Below the pieces are notes generated by a model. That model saw only the letters and a program-made list of their open reading frames with translations, ran no database searches and was not told the origin of the DNA. Source: Brevibacillus thermoruber 423 (GTDB lineage Bacteria > Bacillota > Bacilli > Brevibacillales > Brevibacillaceae). Taken from it: a stretch of DNA of 64,000 nucleotides. The position numbers and the translations under genes were made by a program. The DNA lies in NCBI RefSeq assembly GCF_000454065.1, contig NZ_KE695652.1, positions 457,291 through 521,290 of the forward strand, read 5' to 3'. Of the stretch, positions 18,670 through 27,515 are shown piece by piece (within the stretch, counting starts at the first letter, position 1; each line of letters begins with the position of its first letter).

Positions 18670-20175
18670 ATGAACATTCTTCGAAGGCTGTTCCCTGCCA
18701 TGTTTTCGGCGTTTCATGCCAAAGACGAACCTGCACACGGGGACGAACAGACCCGGACCGATTCGTCCCTGTCGGTTGAAGAGCTTCAGAAACGGTTCTG
18801 CCATGTTCATGATGCCTGTGTGAAAGAATTGCAGGTAAATGCCCAGGCAGTCACGCTGTTTTACGTTCGCTCCCTGATCGATGCGGAGCAGTTGCGGGAG
18901 GGGATTCTGCTCCCGCTGGTACACGGGGATTACGACTGCGCAAGCCGCGCCATCATTTCCGATCAGGTCAAGCCGGTCCCGAATCTCGAAAAGGCGATTG
19001 AACAAACCCTGCAGGGCGCCGTCATCGTGTTTGGCGAGGGGCAGGTATTTGCCGTGCATATTCCCAGCACCATCAGCCGTTCCATTGAAAGCTCGGAGCA
19101 GGAAGCCATCGTCTACGGACCCAAGGACAGCCTGAGCGAGCAGTTGGATCAGAATCTGACCATGATCCGCAGGCGTTTGCCCGTGCCGGAACTGAAGTAC
19201 TGTTTGTTTACCCTGGGAACGTTGAGCAAAACAAACGTTGCGCTGCTATACATCGAGGGAATTGCCAATCCGGAAAACATCCGGCTCGCATTTGAAAAGA
19301 CATCGAACATTGATTTCGATGTATTTTTTGACTCGTCGCATGTCAGTGCGTTTTTGGAGGATCACATGGGCAGCGTTTTTCCGCAGTTTCAGCAGACGGA
19401 CAGGCCGGACGCGGTAGCCGCCGCACTGGCCAGCGGAAAAATTGTCTGGCTGGTCGCCAATACGCCGTTTGCGCTGATTGCCCCCGTTACGTTTTTTGAT
19501 TTGTTTCAGTCTCCCGAGGATTACATCCACCGCTGGATGGTCAGCAGCTTCTTGCGGTCCCTTCGTTTCTTTGCCTTTTTGTTTGCCATCGTCCTGACGC
19601 CGGTGTATGTGGCGCTGACCACGCACCATTACTATTCGATTCCGCTGGAAGTGCTGTACCTGCTCATGGAGTCGAGGAGCGAGATTCCCTTTACCCCGAT
19701 CTGGGAGGCCATGTTCATGCTGCTCACCCTCGAGATTCTGAAGGAGGCCAGCTTGCGGATGCCCACCAAGTCCGGCCAGACGCTCGGGATTGTCGGGGGA
19801 ATTGTCGTCGGTCAGGCTGCCGTCGAAGCGAATGTCGCGAGCAATATTTTGATCATCCACATTGCTGTCTCCGCCATCGCGTCGTTTCTGGTGCCGAATT
19901 ACCTGATGACGAATTCCAGCAAATTGATCCAGTTCGCCCTGCTCATCCTTGCCGCCTGGCTGGGGATGTGGGGAATCATTTTCGGAATGGTGTGGGTGCT
20001 TATCCATTTAACCGGGCTCACGTCCTTGAAGCAGCCGTATTTTGCTCCCCTTACCCCGATGTATTGGCGAGATTGGAAGGATACGATCGTTCGGCTGCCG
20101 TTGAAGATGATGAAACAGCGGCCTGGGCACCTGCGACCGGTGGCGAAATCGAGAATGAAAAAGGAGATCCGATGA
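18670..20175 (+). CDS. GerA-family spore germination receptor, A subunit
   Basis: This is the GerAA-like subunit of a nutrient germinant receptor in the spore inner membrane. It has a large hydrophilic N-terminal domain, with the family pattern near VTLFYVRSLIDAEQLREGIL, IIPL-like segments and HIPSTISRSIESSEQEAIVYGPKDSL in part. A C-terminal membrane region follows (LTPVYVALTTHHYYSIPLEV, EILKEASLRMP, GIVGGIVVGQAAVEA). ATG 18670 has GGCGGTG upstream. It overlaps the B subunit gene by ATGA. It lies between ftsY and ylxM, an unusual place. Confidence 0.93.
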   Translation: MNILRRLFPAMFSAFHAKDEPAHGDEQTRTDSSLSVEELQKRFCHVHDACVKELQVNAQAVTLFYVRSLIDAEQLREGILLPLVHGDYDCASRAIISDQVKPVPNLEKAIEQTLQGAVIVFGEGQVFAVHIPSTISRSIESSEQEAIVYGPKDSLSEQLDQNLTMIRRRLPVPELKYCLFTLGTLSKTNVALLYIEGIANPENIRLAFEKTSNIDFDVFFDSSHVSAFLEDHMGSVFPQFQQTDRPDAVAAALASGKIVWLVANTPFALIAPVTFFDLFQSPEDYIHRWMVSSFLRSLRFFAFLFAIVLTPVYVALTTHHYYSIPLEVLYLLMESRSEIPFTPIWEAMFMLLTLEILKEASLRMPTKSGQTLGIVGGIVVGQAAVEANVASNILIIHIAVSAIASFLVPNYLMTNSSKLIQFALLILAAWLGMWGIIFGMVWVLIHLTGLTSLKQPYFAPLTPMYWRDWKDTIVRLPLKMMKQRPGHLRPVAKSRMKKEIR

Positions 20176-21305
20176 AGAGCAGTTCGTTGTTTGCCCATGA
20201 CAAGCCGCTTCAGCCATGGATGTGGGCTGTTTTGGTGAACAGGATGCAAGTCGGCTACTTCATGCTGATCCTGCCGAACGTGCTGGTTCAACCGTATATG
20301 GTCTGGATCATTTTGCTTGCCGGATGTTTGGCTCTTCTCAACCTGTGGGTAATCGGAAAGGGCCTGGAAGCCAGTTACCAGCAGCATGAAACGGAAGGAT
20401 GGCGGCCGTTTATGGGGAGCGTGTGGATGCGCGTGTTGATGGTCCCCTGCCTGGTCATCATGCTGCTGAAATTGACGATTGTCGTGAAAGGGTATGTCGG
20501 CATCGTGCACCAGATCCTGTTTCCCTCCGTCAATACCGGGACGTTCATCGTTCTGATGATGTTCGCCGGATATTATTTGGCGAAACACGGGATGTGGACG
20601 GTGCTTCGTTTTGGCGTGATCGCCTTTCTGATGTCCGCCTGGATCCTCGTCCTGTACGGGTATTTTTTGTTGCCGCCGGAAGCGAACTATTCCCATCTGT
20701 ATCCGATCATCCCGCTGCAGTGGCCCTCCCACTGGCTCGAATCCCTGCTGTTCGTATGGGCGGCGTTTGCCGGGCCGGAATATTTCGTTGTGTTGGGGCC
20801 GTGGACAGGGGGAAAGCCGCTGACCAAATACTTCCTGGCGGGGCACGTTGTGTCACTCTTCGAATACGTGTATTTCTTTTTCGTTTCGCTGCTGTTTTTC
20901 GGTTCTCCCTATTTGAAAACCGTTGATATTGCGCTGATCCAACTGGTTCGTTACATCCAGCTTCCTTTTTTTGAACGCGTGGAAATGATCGTGGTGCCCG
21001 CTTACATGGCCCCCGTTGTCCTGGTGATCGCGCTGCTGATGCTTTATGTATACGGGGCCCTTCGCATTCTGCTGAAGCGAATCCGCAAGCCGCCACATGC
21101 GGGAGGGTTGTTCATGGTGTTTTTGGCGGTGGGAGGGTATCTGTTGATTGTCGATCGCTGGCTGTGGACATCGGAAATCCAAAGACGCATGTGGGAACAA
21201 CTGCAGATGGTTGTCGGCGGGGCATCCTTTGCATTGACTCCCGCCCTGTTTCTTGTGCTGCATGCCATGCAATCCAGGAGGCGAAAAAGTGAAAAAGCGC
21301 AGTAA
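20172..21305 (+). CDS. GerAB-type germinant receptor subunit (APC-like membrane protein)
   Basis: This 377-residue, about ten-helix membrane protein is of the spore germination GerAB family, which forms the germinant-binding transporter-like core. Hydrophobic helices run throughout and the start is coupled to the A subunit by ATGA with AAAAAGGAG upstream. The C-terminus overlaps the lipoprotein subunit gene by 17 bp. The ligand cannot be predicted. Confidence 0.92.
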   Translation: MKSSSLFAHDKPLQPWMWAVLVNRMQVGYFMLILPNVLVQPYMVWIILLAGCLALLNLWVIGKGLEASYQQHETEGWRPFMGSVWMRVLMVPCLVIMLLKLTIVVKGYVGIVHQILFPSVNTGTFIVLMMFAGYYLAKHGMWTVLRFGVIAFLMSAWILVLYGYFLLPPEANYSHLYPIIPLQWPSHWLESLLFVWAAFAGPEYFVVLGPWTGGKPLTKYFLAGHVVSLFEYVYFFFVSLLFFGSPYLKTVDIALIQLVRYIQLPFFERVEMIVVPAYMAPVVLVIALLMLYVYGALRILLKRIRKPPHAGGLFMVFLAVGGYLLIVDRWLWTSEIQRRMWEQLQMVVGGASFALTPALFLVLHAMQSRRRKSEKAQ

Positions 21306-22374
21306 CAGCCTGATGATCGTCCCGATGCTGCTGATGCTGTCCGGCTGCGGCTCATGGCCGGTGAAAAACAGCATCATTGAAGAAATCTCGCCGACAATCC
21401 TGCTGTATGTCGACCGGGGCGCGGACAAACACCTGGAGCAGGCAACCTTGATCCCGCCTCTGCGCGAGGAAAAGAAACGGATGATCACGGCAAACGTCAG
21501 GCTGATGAAGGAAGGACGAATCCAACTGAACCAGAAGTACTACCGCGAGATGAAAAGCGGGCAGCTGCGCATGCTCTTTATTTCCAAACGTCTCGCCCGG
21601 GAAGACCTCCTGCCCATTGTCAACACCATGATGCTTGATCCCGAAATCTCCGACCGCCTGTATCTGATCGTCGTGGAAGGAGATTTTCTCGCGTACTTGA
21701 ACCAGCAGGTCGAAAAACAGCAGGAAATGATCGATTTTTATCTGTACAAGATGCTGGCTCACTATGAGCGGCAGGGGGAAATCACGGTGACCAATCTGCA
21801 CCGGTTTATGGAAGCGTATTTTTCCCCTTATGCAGATCCGCAGATGCCGCTGTTCACCGCAAACGGAACCGATTTGATCTATGAAGGAACGGCGCTGTTT
21901 CGCGACGGCAAAATGGTGGGCGAAATCACGGCGCTGGACGATACCCTGTTCCAAATCCTCAACCGACCGACGCGATTTCAAAAGTCGCTGCCCCTGCCGG
22001 AACGAGGAGTTACGCTGGGGTCGCTGCACACGGAAACGAAGGTGACGGTACAACCTACAGGCGATGTGAAGATTTACATCGAAGGAACCGGGAGGGTGGA
22101 AGAATACCAGGGCGAGCGGGACCTGAACCAACCGGAAGCGGCGCAGCAGTTGACGAGGGAGTTGGAAGCGGTTCTGGAACAGAAGGCCGCCCTTCTTGTG
22201 AAAAAGCTGCAGCAGTTGAGGATTGACCCGCTGCGGATCGGAGAGCGCACCCTGGGCCCCTTTTCGCAGCCGTACACCGAGGAAGCGTGGAAAGCGGCGT
22301 GGCCCACCATGCCTGTCCATGTGGACGTGCATTTGCGGCTGGAAAGTCTGGGATTGCTGAAGATGAAAAGATGA
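21289..22374 (+). CDS. GerAC-type germinant receptor lipoprotein subunit
   Basis: The GTG start at 21289 has AGGAGG upstream. The N-terminus is a lipoprotein signal with lipobox LSGC (cysteine near residue 19), followed by GSWPVKNSI. The C-terminal GerAC domain includes VHVDVHLRLES near the end. It completes a gerABC operon coding for one receptor. Confidence 0.92.
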   Translation: MKKRSNSLMIVPMLLMLSGCGSWPVKNSIIEEISPTILLYVDRGADKHLEQATLIPPLREEKKRMITANVRLMKEGRIQLNQKYYREMKSGQLRMLFISKRLAREDLLPIVNTMMLDPEISDRLYLIVVEGDFLAYLNQQVEKQQEMIDFYLYKMLAHYERQGEITVTNLHRFMEAYFSPYADPQMPLFTANGTDLIYEGTALFRDGKMVGEITALDDTLFQILNRPTRFQKSLPLPERGVTLGSLHTETKVTVQPTGDVKIYIEGTGRVEEYQGERDLNQPEAAQQLTRELEAVLEQKAALLVKKLQQLRIDPLRIGERTLGPFSQPYTEEAWKAAWPTMPVHVDVHLRLESLGLLKMKR

Positions 22375-22375
22375 C

Positions 22376-22414
22376 GAAGCCCTTGCATGGCCTGTCGGCA
22401 GCAGCAAGGGCTTC
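22376..22414. terminator. Hairpin between the convergent ger operon and ABC permease gene
   Basis: GAAGCCCTTG (22376-22385) pairs perfectly with CAAGGGCTTC (22405-22414). The T-tracts are short; its position between converging genes suggests a bidirectional terminator. Confidence 0.65.
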
Positions 22415-22421
22415 TTGCCTG

Positions 22422-23408
22422 TTAGTTGCGGCTGCGAACCTCCTGCCGCATGAACAAAACGTACGAGGCGGCAAAACAAACGGCTGTAGCCGCAAGCAGT
22501 CCCGTTACCTGCGGCCAGACCAGAAGCAGGCTTTGGCCGAACGGAAGCGGACTGGGAATCGCTCCGTAAATCTGTTCCATCGTCAGAGGCCCCAGGCTGC
22601 GGACGGATGGCGTCAGCATCGTCGTGGTGGCCTCGCTGAACAACTGGCTCGGCGACAGGCGGGAGAGGTTTAGAATAAACTGCTGATGGGACAGCACGTT
22701 CTCCGGCGTCTGGGCGGCCGGTGCGGTGGCGGCGGCCGTCAGGTTGACCAGCAGCGGAAAAAAGACGCTGAAGAACAGCCAGACCGCAATCCCCGCCAGC
22801 GCGGAAGTGGCGGCCTGGCGAAAGCGGGTGGAAAACAGGATGCTCACGCTCAGCCAAAAGGCCACGTACAGCACGCTCAGCGCCAGGAAGAAGACCATGC
22901 GCCCCAGTTCTTCCGGCGTGGGCGGAATGCCGATGGCGATCAGTCCAAGCCCCATGACGAGGAATCCCAGGGCAAACAGCAGGACGCTGATGACGATGAG
23001 CGCCGCGACAAATTTGGCGTTGATCACGGTGTCGCGGTGCAGCGGCTGGGACAACAGCCGGCTCAGCGTGCCTTTGTTGCGCTCCGAACTGATGGCGTCA
23101 AAGCCCATCCCGATTCCCAACAGCGGGCCGAGGAAGCTGACAAAGGTGATAAACGGCGGCAGCGTGCCGTCCGAGATCGTGAACAGCTTCAAAAACAGGA
23201 AGGATGCGCCGCCGTCCTGTTTGGGCACCGCCTCCCGGATCGTCGACAGGGCGGTGTACAGCGACCCGATGCAGGTCAGGACCAGAATCGACACCAGGAT
23301 GACAAAGCGCCAGCTTCGCAGGTGGTCGGCCATCTCCTTGTGCACCATCACCCAAAACGGGTGGAGAGATTCCGCGCGGGGACGAACAAACCGGTCAAAC
23401 ACGGACAT
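22422..23408 (-). CDS. ABC-2 type transporter permease
   Basis: This 328-residue membrane protein is NosY-like. It has an N-terminal helix, a large extracytoplasmic stretch, then [20 protein letters not shown], the coupling region typical of ABC-2 permeases, and further helices ([40 protein letters not shown]). Its start overlaps the ATPase gene by 14 bp, so the two are co-translated as an exporter. Confidence 0.87.
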   Translation of the reverse strand: MSVFDRFVRPRAESLHPFWVMVHKEMADHLRSWRFVILVSILVLTCIGSLYTALSTIREAVPKQDGGASFLFLKLFTISDGTLPPFITFVSFLGPLLGIGMGFDAISSERNKGTLSRLLSQPLHRDTVINAKFVAALIVISVLLFALGFLVMGLGLIAIGIPPTPEELGRMVFFLALSVLYVAFWLSVSILFSTRFRQAATSALAGIAVWLFFSVFFPLLVNLTAAATAPAAQTPENVLSHQQFILNLSRLSPSQLFSEATTTMLTPSVRSLGPLTMEQIYGAIPSPLPFGQSLLLVWPQVTGLLAATAVCFAASYVLFMRQEVRSRN

Positions 23409-24345
23409 CCCCCCCTTCGAAATAGCGATGATAGATTTCGTCCAGCCCGTACGCTTTGGTGTTCAGGCGGTGGAGAGCGGCGCCGGATTGGATGGCCAGC
23501 CGGGCGATCTCGGGGGCCGCGTCCGTCCTGCAGGAGAGGAGCAGCGTCCCGTCCTGCCGACGCTCGACGCGAATCACCGGTTCCAGCCTAGCCAACTGCT
23601 CCACCAGTTCCTCGCTGACCGGTCGCACATCGGCTTCGATCAGGATCGGCTCGTCGGCAAACAGTTGGGCCGACAGTTGGGCCAGGTTGCCTTCCGCCAG
23701 CAGTCTGCCCGCCACGAACAGGCCGACGCGGTCGCAGATTTGCTGCACCTGGTGCAGATGGTGGGAGGAGAGCAGGACGGTAATCCCCTCGTCTCTGCTC
23801 AGCCGCTGGATCAGGTGCAGAAAGTCGCGGACGCCCTCCGGGTCAAGGCCCAGCGTCGGCTCGTCGAGGATGATCACTTCGGGCTGTTTCATCAGGACGT
23901 CGGCCAGCCCCAGCCGCTGCCTCATCCCCCGGGAAAACGTTCCCGCCCGTTTGTGGCCGTGTTCGCTCAGGCCGACGCGCTCCAGCAACCGGAGCGCCCG
24001 CTCTCTTCCCGTCTCGTCGGGAATGCCGTTCAGCCGCGCCGTGTAGAGCAGGTTTTCCAGGCCGCTCATGTCGTCGTAGAAGCCCACGTCGTCCGGCAGG
24101 TACCCCACTTTTCGCTTGACGGCCAGCGGGTCGCGCGTCGGGTCGTGGCCCGCCACCCGGACGGTGCCCGACGTCGGTTCCGTCAACCCCAGCATCATCA
24201 GGATCGTCGTCGATTTCCCCGCGCCGTTCGGCCCCAACAGGCCGAAGATTTCGCCGCGGCGGATGGTCAGGGTCAAGTTGTCAACCGCTTTGAACCCGCC
24301 GTACTCTTTCGTCAGGGCAGACAGCGTAATGACGTCTTCCGCCAT
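23395..24345 (-). CDS. ABC transporter ATP-binding protein
   Basis: This 316-residue cytoplasmic ATPase has Walker [11 protein letters not shown], signature [13 protein letters not shown], Walker [16 protein letters not shown] and switch histidine SSHHLHQV. The C-terminal extension is typical of NosF/CcmA-like exporters. It is third from the 3' end of the reverse-strand operon with a secreted NEW3 protein and a permease. Confidence 0.93.
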   Translation of the reverse strand: MAEDVITLSALTKEYGGFKAVDNLTLTIRRGEIFGLLGPNGAGKSTTILMMLGLTEPTSGTVRVAGHDPTRDPLAVKRKVGYLPDDVGFYDDMSGLENLLYTARLNGIPDETGRERALRLLERVGLSEHGHKRAGTFSRGMRQRLGLADVLMKQPEVIILDEPTLGLDPEGVRDFLHLIQRLSRDEGITVLLSSHHLHQVQQICDRVGLFVAGRLLAEGNLAQLSAQLFADEPILIEADVRPVSEELVEQLARLEPVIRVERRQDGTLLLSCRTDAAPEIARLAIQSGAALHRLNTKAYGLDEIYHRYFEGGDVRV

Positions 24346-24348
24346 GTG

Positions 24349-25503
24349 TTACCGCCTCCCGTAGGTGCGGAACAGGTAGGTGACACCACCCGCGACGGCG
24401 AGGATTACCAGTACGCCCAACCAGCCCCACAGCACCGACGTTTCGACGGCGACGCGAAACTCCGCATCCGCGGAGGCCTCCGGCGCGGTGGCGCTGACAT
24501 TGACGACGTAGTCTCCGGCGATTGCCTTGCTGTCTGTCTTGATCGTGGCGGTCACGTCCGTCTTCTGTCCCGCTGCCAGTTTGTCGATCCGCTTCGGTTC
24601 AAAGGTCACCTCCCAGTTGACGGGCGTGCTTGCGGAGAGTTCCACGTTGCGCAGATCGGCCGTCCCGGTGTTGGTCACCTTCAATTGCAGCGTCCGCGTG
24701 CCGCCGGCGGTGACGTCCGTGCTTAACACGCCGGTCGGGGTGCTGACTTCCAGGCCGTAGGTGCCTGTAATCACCGCTTCCAGCTCCAATTGGGCGGAGG
24801 TGGAGGAGGTGGCCGCCTTCACCGGGATTTTGTACGATCCCGATTTCACTTTTTTCGGCGGACGGATTTCGACGTCGATGTCCTTCGAGCCGTTGGCGTC
24901 CACCTGCACAGACGTGACCGCCTTGCCGTCCGCCTTGAACTGCACGTCCCAACCTTCCGGCGCTTGCGCCGTCAGGGAGTAGAGCTGCTTTTGCGCAGTC
25001 CGGTTGCGCAGGGTGGCGCTGTATTGAAACTGGGAGTCCGCGGGTCCCTCCATGTTCGGCTGCTCGCTGGTCAGCTCCGTCTTGAACGAGCCCTGCTGCG
25101 AGACGGTGACGGTCAGCGGCAGGACCGCTTTCCCCTTGGCGCTCAGCTCGAAGCGGTAGGTCCCCTTGTTCACGTCGAGCGGGACGTCCACCTGCAGGGT
25201 GACGGAGCGGGAGTCCTTGGGCTTGACGGCGATCGTCTGCACGCTCCACCCGTCGGCGGTGATTTCCGATTCCCACTTGGCCGGCAGATGTTCCACCTCA
25301 AGCTCCGCGCTTTCGATGGCGCTTCCGTTGTTGATCAGATCGACGTTGTACTGGATGGACTCACCCGGCGTCACCGTGATGGCGGGATACGGCGTGTACA
25401 GGCTCAACGCTCCCGCGGCGTCGGCCCGGGCAGAGGCGGCCGCGGCGAGGCCGAGGGCCAGCGCCAGTCCCAGCGCCCACTGCCGGTTCCACTTGCGCTT
25501 CAT
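24349..25503 (-). CDS. Secreted NEW3-domain (NPCBM-associated) membrane-anchored protein
   Basis: A signal peptide (RQWALGLALALGLAAAASARA) leads to three or more repeated Ig-like NEW3 domains, with recurring motifs such as LPAKWESEI, APEGWDVQF and TPVNWEVTF. One C-terminal membrane helix (LGVLVILAVAGGVTYLF) ends in a basic tail. The start at 25503 has AAGGGGGA upstream. NEW3 proteins commonly accompany NosFY-like ABC exporters and may act as an extracellular partner. The molecular role is unknown. Confidence 0.85.
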   Translation of the reverse strand: MKRKWNRQWALGLALALGLAAAASARADAAGALSLYTPYPAITVTPGESIQYNVDLINNGSAIESAELEVEHLPAKWESEITADGWSVQTIAVKPKDSRSVTLQVDVPLDVNKGTYRFELSAKGKAVLPLTVTVSQQGSFKTELTSEQPNMEGPADSQFQYSATLRNRTAQKQLYSLTAQAPEGWDVQFKADGKAVTSVQVDANGSKDIDVEIRPPKKVKSGSYKIPVKAATSSTSAQLELEAVITGTYGLEVSTPTGVLSTDVTAGGTRTLQLKVTNTGTADLRNVELSASTPVNWEVTFEPKRIDKLAAGQKTDVTATIKTDSKAIAGDYVVNVSATAPEASADAEFRVAVETSVLWGWLGVLVILAVAGGVTYLFRTYGRR

Positions 25504-25702
25504 GATGTCAATTCCCCCTTTATCGTTGATAGTTGGTTTCACCCCGTATACGCGGAAGCATGCGCGGTTGGATTTGTCGGCGTCCAAAAAATTTTCGGGA
25601 GGTCCCGGACAGCGGGAATGGTGCTGATCCCAATTGCGCATTCGCGCCTTTTTTGTTACAAGAAAATTGGGAAAGAGGCATCGGCAAAGGGGGAGGAAGG
25701 GC

Positions 25703-26290
25703 GTGTCGGAACAGAACCTGGAAGGGGAGCGCCTGCTCAGGGAAATGGGACGCGGCTCGCGGGCGGCGTTTGAAGCCTTTTACGAACGGTACGCCGCTTT
25801 TGTCTACCGCGTCGCCCTGCGGATGCTGCACGATCCGATGGAGGCAGAGGACTTGTGTCACGACATTTTTCTCGAAGCCTACCGGACGGCGGCGCAGTAC
25901 GACCGGCAGCGGGGAAGCGTCGAGGCGTGGCTCGCGGTAAAGACCAAGTCGCGCTGCATGGACCGTCTGCGCAGGACCCAGGCCAAACAGCAGCGGGAAC
26001 AGGCGGCGGACCCCCACCCGCTGCAGGGCGACTCGGTGGAAGAAACGGTGTTGGCAAAGCTGGAACGGGAAACGGTGCGGAACGTGCTGAACGGGATTCC
26101 CGAGCCGCAGCGGCAGGCGGTCTACGGGGCCTATTTTCAGGCGAAAACCCATCGGGAACTGGCGGACATCATGGCCCGGCCGATCGGAACGGTCAAGTCG
26201 CTGATTCGCTACGGACTGCACAACCTGCGCAAGCAGTTGGCGGAGACGGGATGGTACGGAAGCGGCAAGGGAGGCGATAAGCGTGAGTGA
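25703..26290 (+). CDS. ECF-family RNA polymerase sigma factor
   Basis: This 195-residue protein has region 2 (YERYAAFVYRVALRMLHDPMEAEDLCHDIFLEAY) and region 4 (LNGIPEPQRQAVYGAYFQAKTHRELADIM then GTVKSLIRYGLHNLRK). GTG 25703 has GGGAGGAAGG upstream. The stop overlaps the anti-sigma gene. It probably controls itself and perhaps the divergent NEW3/ABC operon across the shared 200-bp intergenic region. Confidence 0.9.
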   Translation: MSEQNLEGERLLREMGRGSRAAFEAFYERYAAFVYRVALRMLHDPMEAEDLCHDIFLEAYRTAAQYDRQRGSVEAWLAVKTKSRCMDRLRRTQAKQQREQAADPHPLQGDSVEETVLAKLERETVRNVLNGIPEPQRQAVYGAYFQAKTHRELADIMARPIGTVKSLIRYGLHNLRKQLAETGWYGSGKGGDKRE

Positions 26291-27047
26291 CAAGCATTGC
26301 GGCGTAAACGAAGAAGACGTGATCGACCTGGTTCTCGGCAAACTCTCCGCCGGGCGCAGCGAGGAACTGGCGCGGCATCTGCATCGCTGTTCCCGCTGTT
26401 CGGCTCTGCACCGCGAGTGGTCGGCGATTCTGGACGGAAGCGGCGGAGCCGGAGAACCCGCTGAACTTCATGCGCCTGCGCGGAGAACGGAGCCTTCACC
26501 CCGTCTGAAAACGCGGCTGCTTCGCTCCATCGATGCGCGCAGCCGGCGGCCGCGGCGGCGTCGTGCGGCGGTCCTGTCCTCGGCGGCGGCCTGCGTCCTG
26601 CTGGCGGCCCTGGCTCTGGTCCCGCTGCGAGGAGACGTCATGGACCGGGCGGAGCCGGCCCCCGTCTTCCACGGTGAACCCGCCACGTCCCTGTTCCTCA
26701 GGCAGAACCGGATCGTCAACGACCCCAAAACGGTGCTGCATCAAGCGGTGCCCGTGATGCGGACCAACGTCAGGGGATACGTCTGGATCAACGACATGTC
26801 CAACGAGCTGCTGATCCTGGCGGAAGGACTGGACCCGCTGGAAGAGAAGGATTATCAGGTCTGGTTCATCATCGGAGACAGCAGGGCAAACGCAGGTGTG
26901 TTACAATGGAAGGGACGGATGGCGCACTTGTATGTCCACGACGGAGACATTCGCCGGGTCAAGAACATCGCCGTCAGCATCGAACCGAAAGGGGGCAGTT
27001 TTTCCCCCACCGGTCCGGAGGCGATGTTCGTGAACATTCGTCCGTAA
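26283..27047 (+). CDS. Zinc-finger anti-sigma factor, RskA-like
   Basis: The N-terminal zinc-binding anti-sigma motif HLHRCSRCSALH is followed by one membrane helix (AAACVLLAALALVPL) and an extracytoplasmic anti-sigma-K-type domain (VNDPKTVLHQAVPVMRTN, EEKDYQVWFIIGD). GTG 26283 overlaps the sigma gene by 8 bp. It should hold the adjacent ECF factor at the membrane until a signal releases it. Confidence 0.88.
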   Translation: MSDKHCGVNEEDVIDLVLGKLSAGRSEELARHLHRCSRCSALHREWSAILDGSGGAGEPAELHAPARRTEPSPRLKTRLLRSIDARSRRPRRRRAAVLSSAAACVLLAALALVPLRGDVMDRAEPAPVFHGEPATSLFLRQNRIVNDPKTVLHQAVPVMRTNVRGYVWINDMSNELLILAEGLDPLEEKDYQVWFIIGDSRANAGVLQWKGRMAHLYVHDGDIRRVKNIAVSIEPKGGSFSPTGPEAMFVNIRP

Positions 27048-27066
27048 ACTGTGTCAATAAAAAACC

Positions 27067-27095
27067 TTGACAGTGCATGGAGAATTGGGTAGTAT
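27067..27095 (+). promoter_or_regulatory. SigA promoter of ylxM-ffh
   Basis: A perfect -35 TTGACA (27067-27072), a 17-bp spacer and TAGTAT (27090-27095) lie about 70 bp before the ylxM ATG. Confidence 0.8.
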
Positions 27096-27105
27096 AGTTA
27101 TCGTG

Positions 27106-27129
27106 CTGTAAAGGAGAATCACTTTACAG
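27106..27129 (+). repeat. Perfect inverted repeat at the ylxM-ffh transcript start
   Basis: CTGTAAAG (27106-27113) and CTTTACAG (27122-27129) flank an 8-nt loop. It begins a few bases after the expected transcription start. It could be a 5' stabilising hairpin or an operator; its function is not known. Confidence 0.6.
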
Positions 27130-27166
27130 GACATAATCGAGTACCTCTCAGCAAAGGATTGGTTTC

Positions 27167-27505
27167 ATGCTGGAGAAGACCAATCAGGTAAATCTCTTGT
27201 TCGACTTTTACGCGCCGCTCTTGAAAGGCAAGCAGCGGGAATATCTGGAGCTGTACTATCTGGATGATTTGTCGCTGGGAGAAATTGCCGAGATGCACGA
27301 AGTGAGCAGACAGGCGGTGTACGACCACATCAAGCGGGCGGAGCGGCAGTTGTTTGAGTACGAGGAAAAACTGCTGTTGGCCGCCAAGCACGAACAGCGC
27401 CAGGCTCTCTTGGAACGCATCGGGCGGATCGTGGAAGAGCTCGCGGACAGCGAGGCAAGAGAGGAACTGCAAGCTTTGCTCCACCAACTGTCGGAGATGG
27501 ATTAG
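27167..27505 (+). CDS. ylxM: YlxM, SRP-associated helix-turn-helix protein
   Basis: This 112-residue UPF0122 protein is found before ffh in Bacillota. Visible features are a sigma-region-4-like helix-turn-helix ([28 protein letters not shown]) and a charged C-terminal coil. In streptococci it modulates SRP. AAAGGA lies before ATG 27167. It is co-transcribed with ffh. Confidence 0.93.
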   Translation: MLEKTNQVNLLFDFYAPLLKGKQREYLELYYLDDLSLGEIAEMHEVSRQAVYDHIKRAERQLFEYEEKLLLAAKHEQRQALLERIGRIVEELADSEAREELQALLHQLSEMD

Positions 27506-27515
27506 GAGGGCTCGC

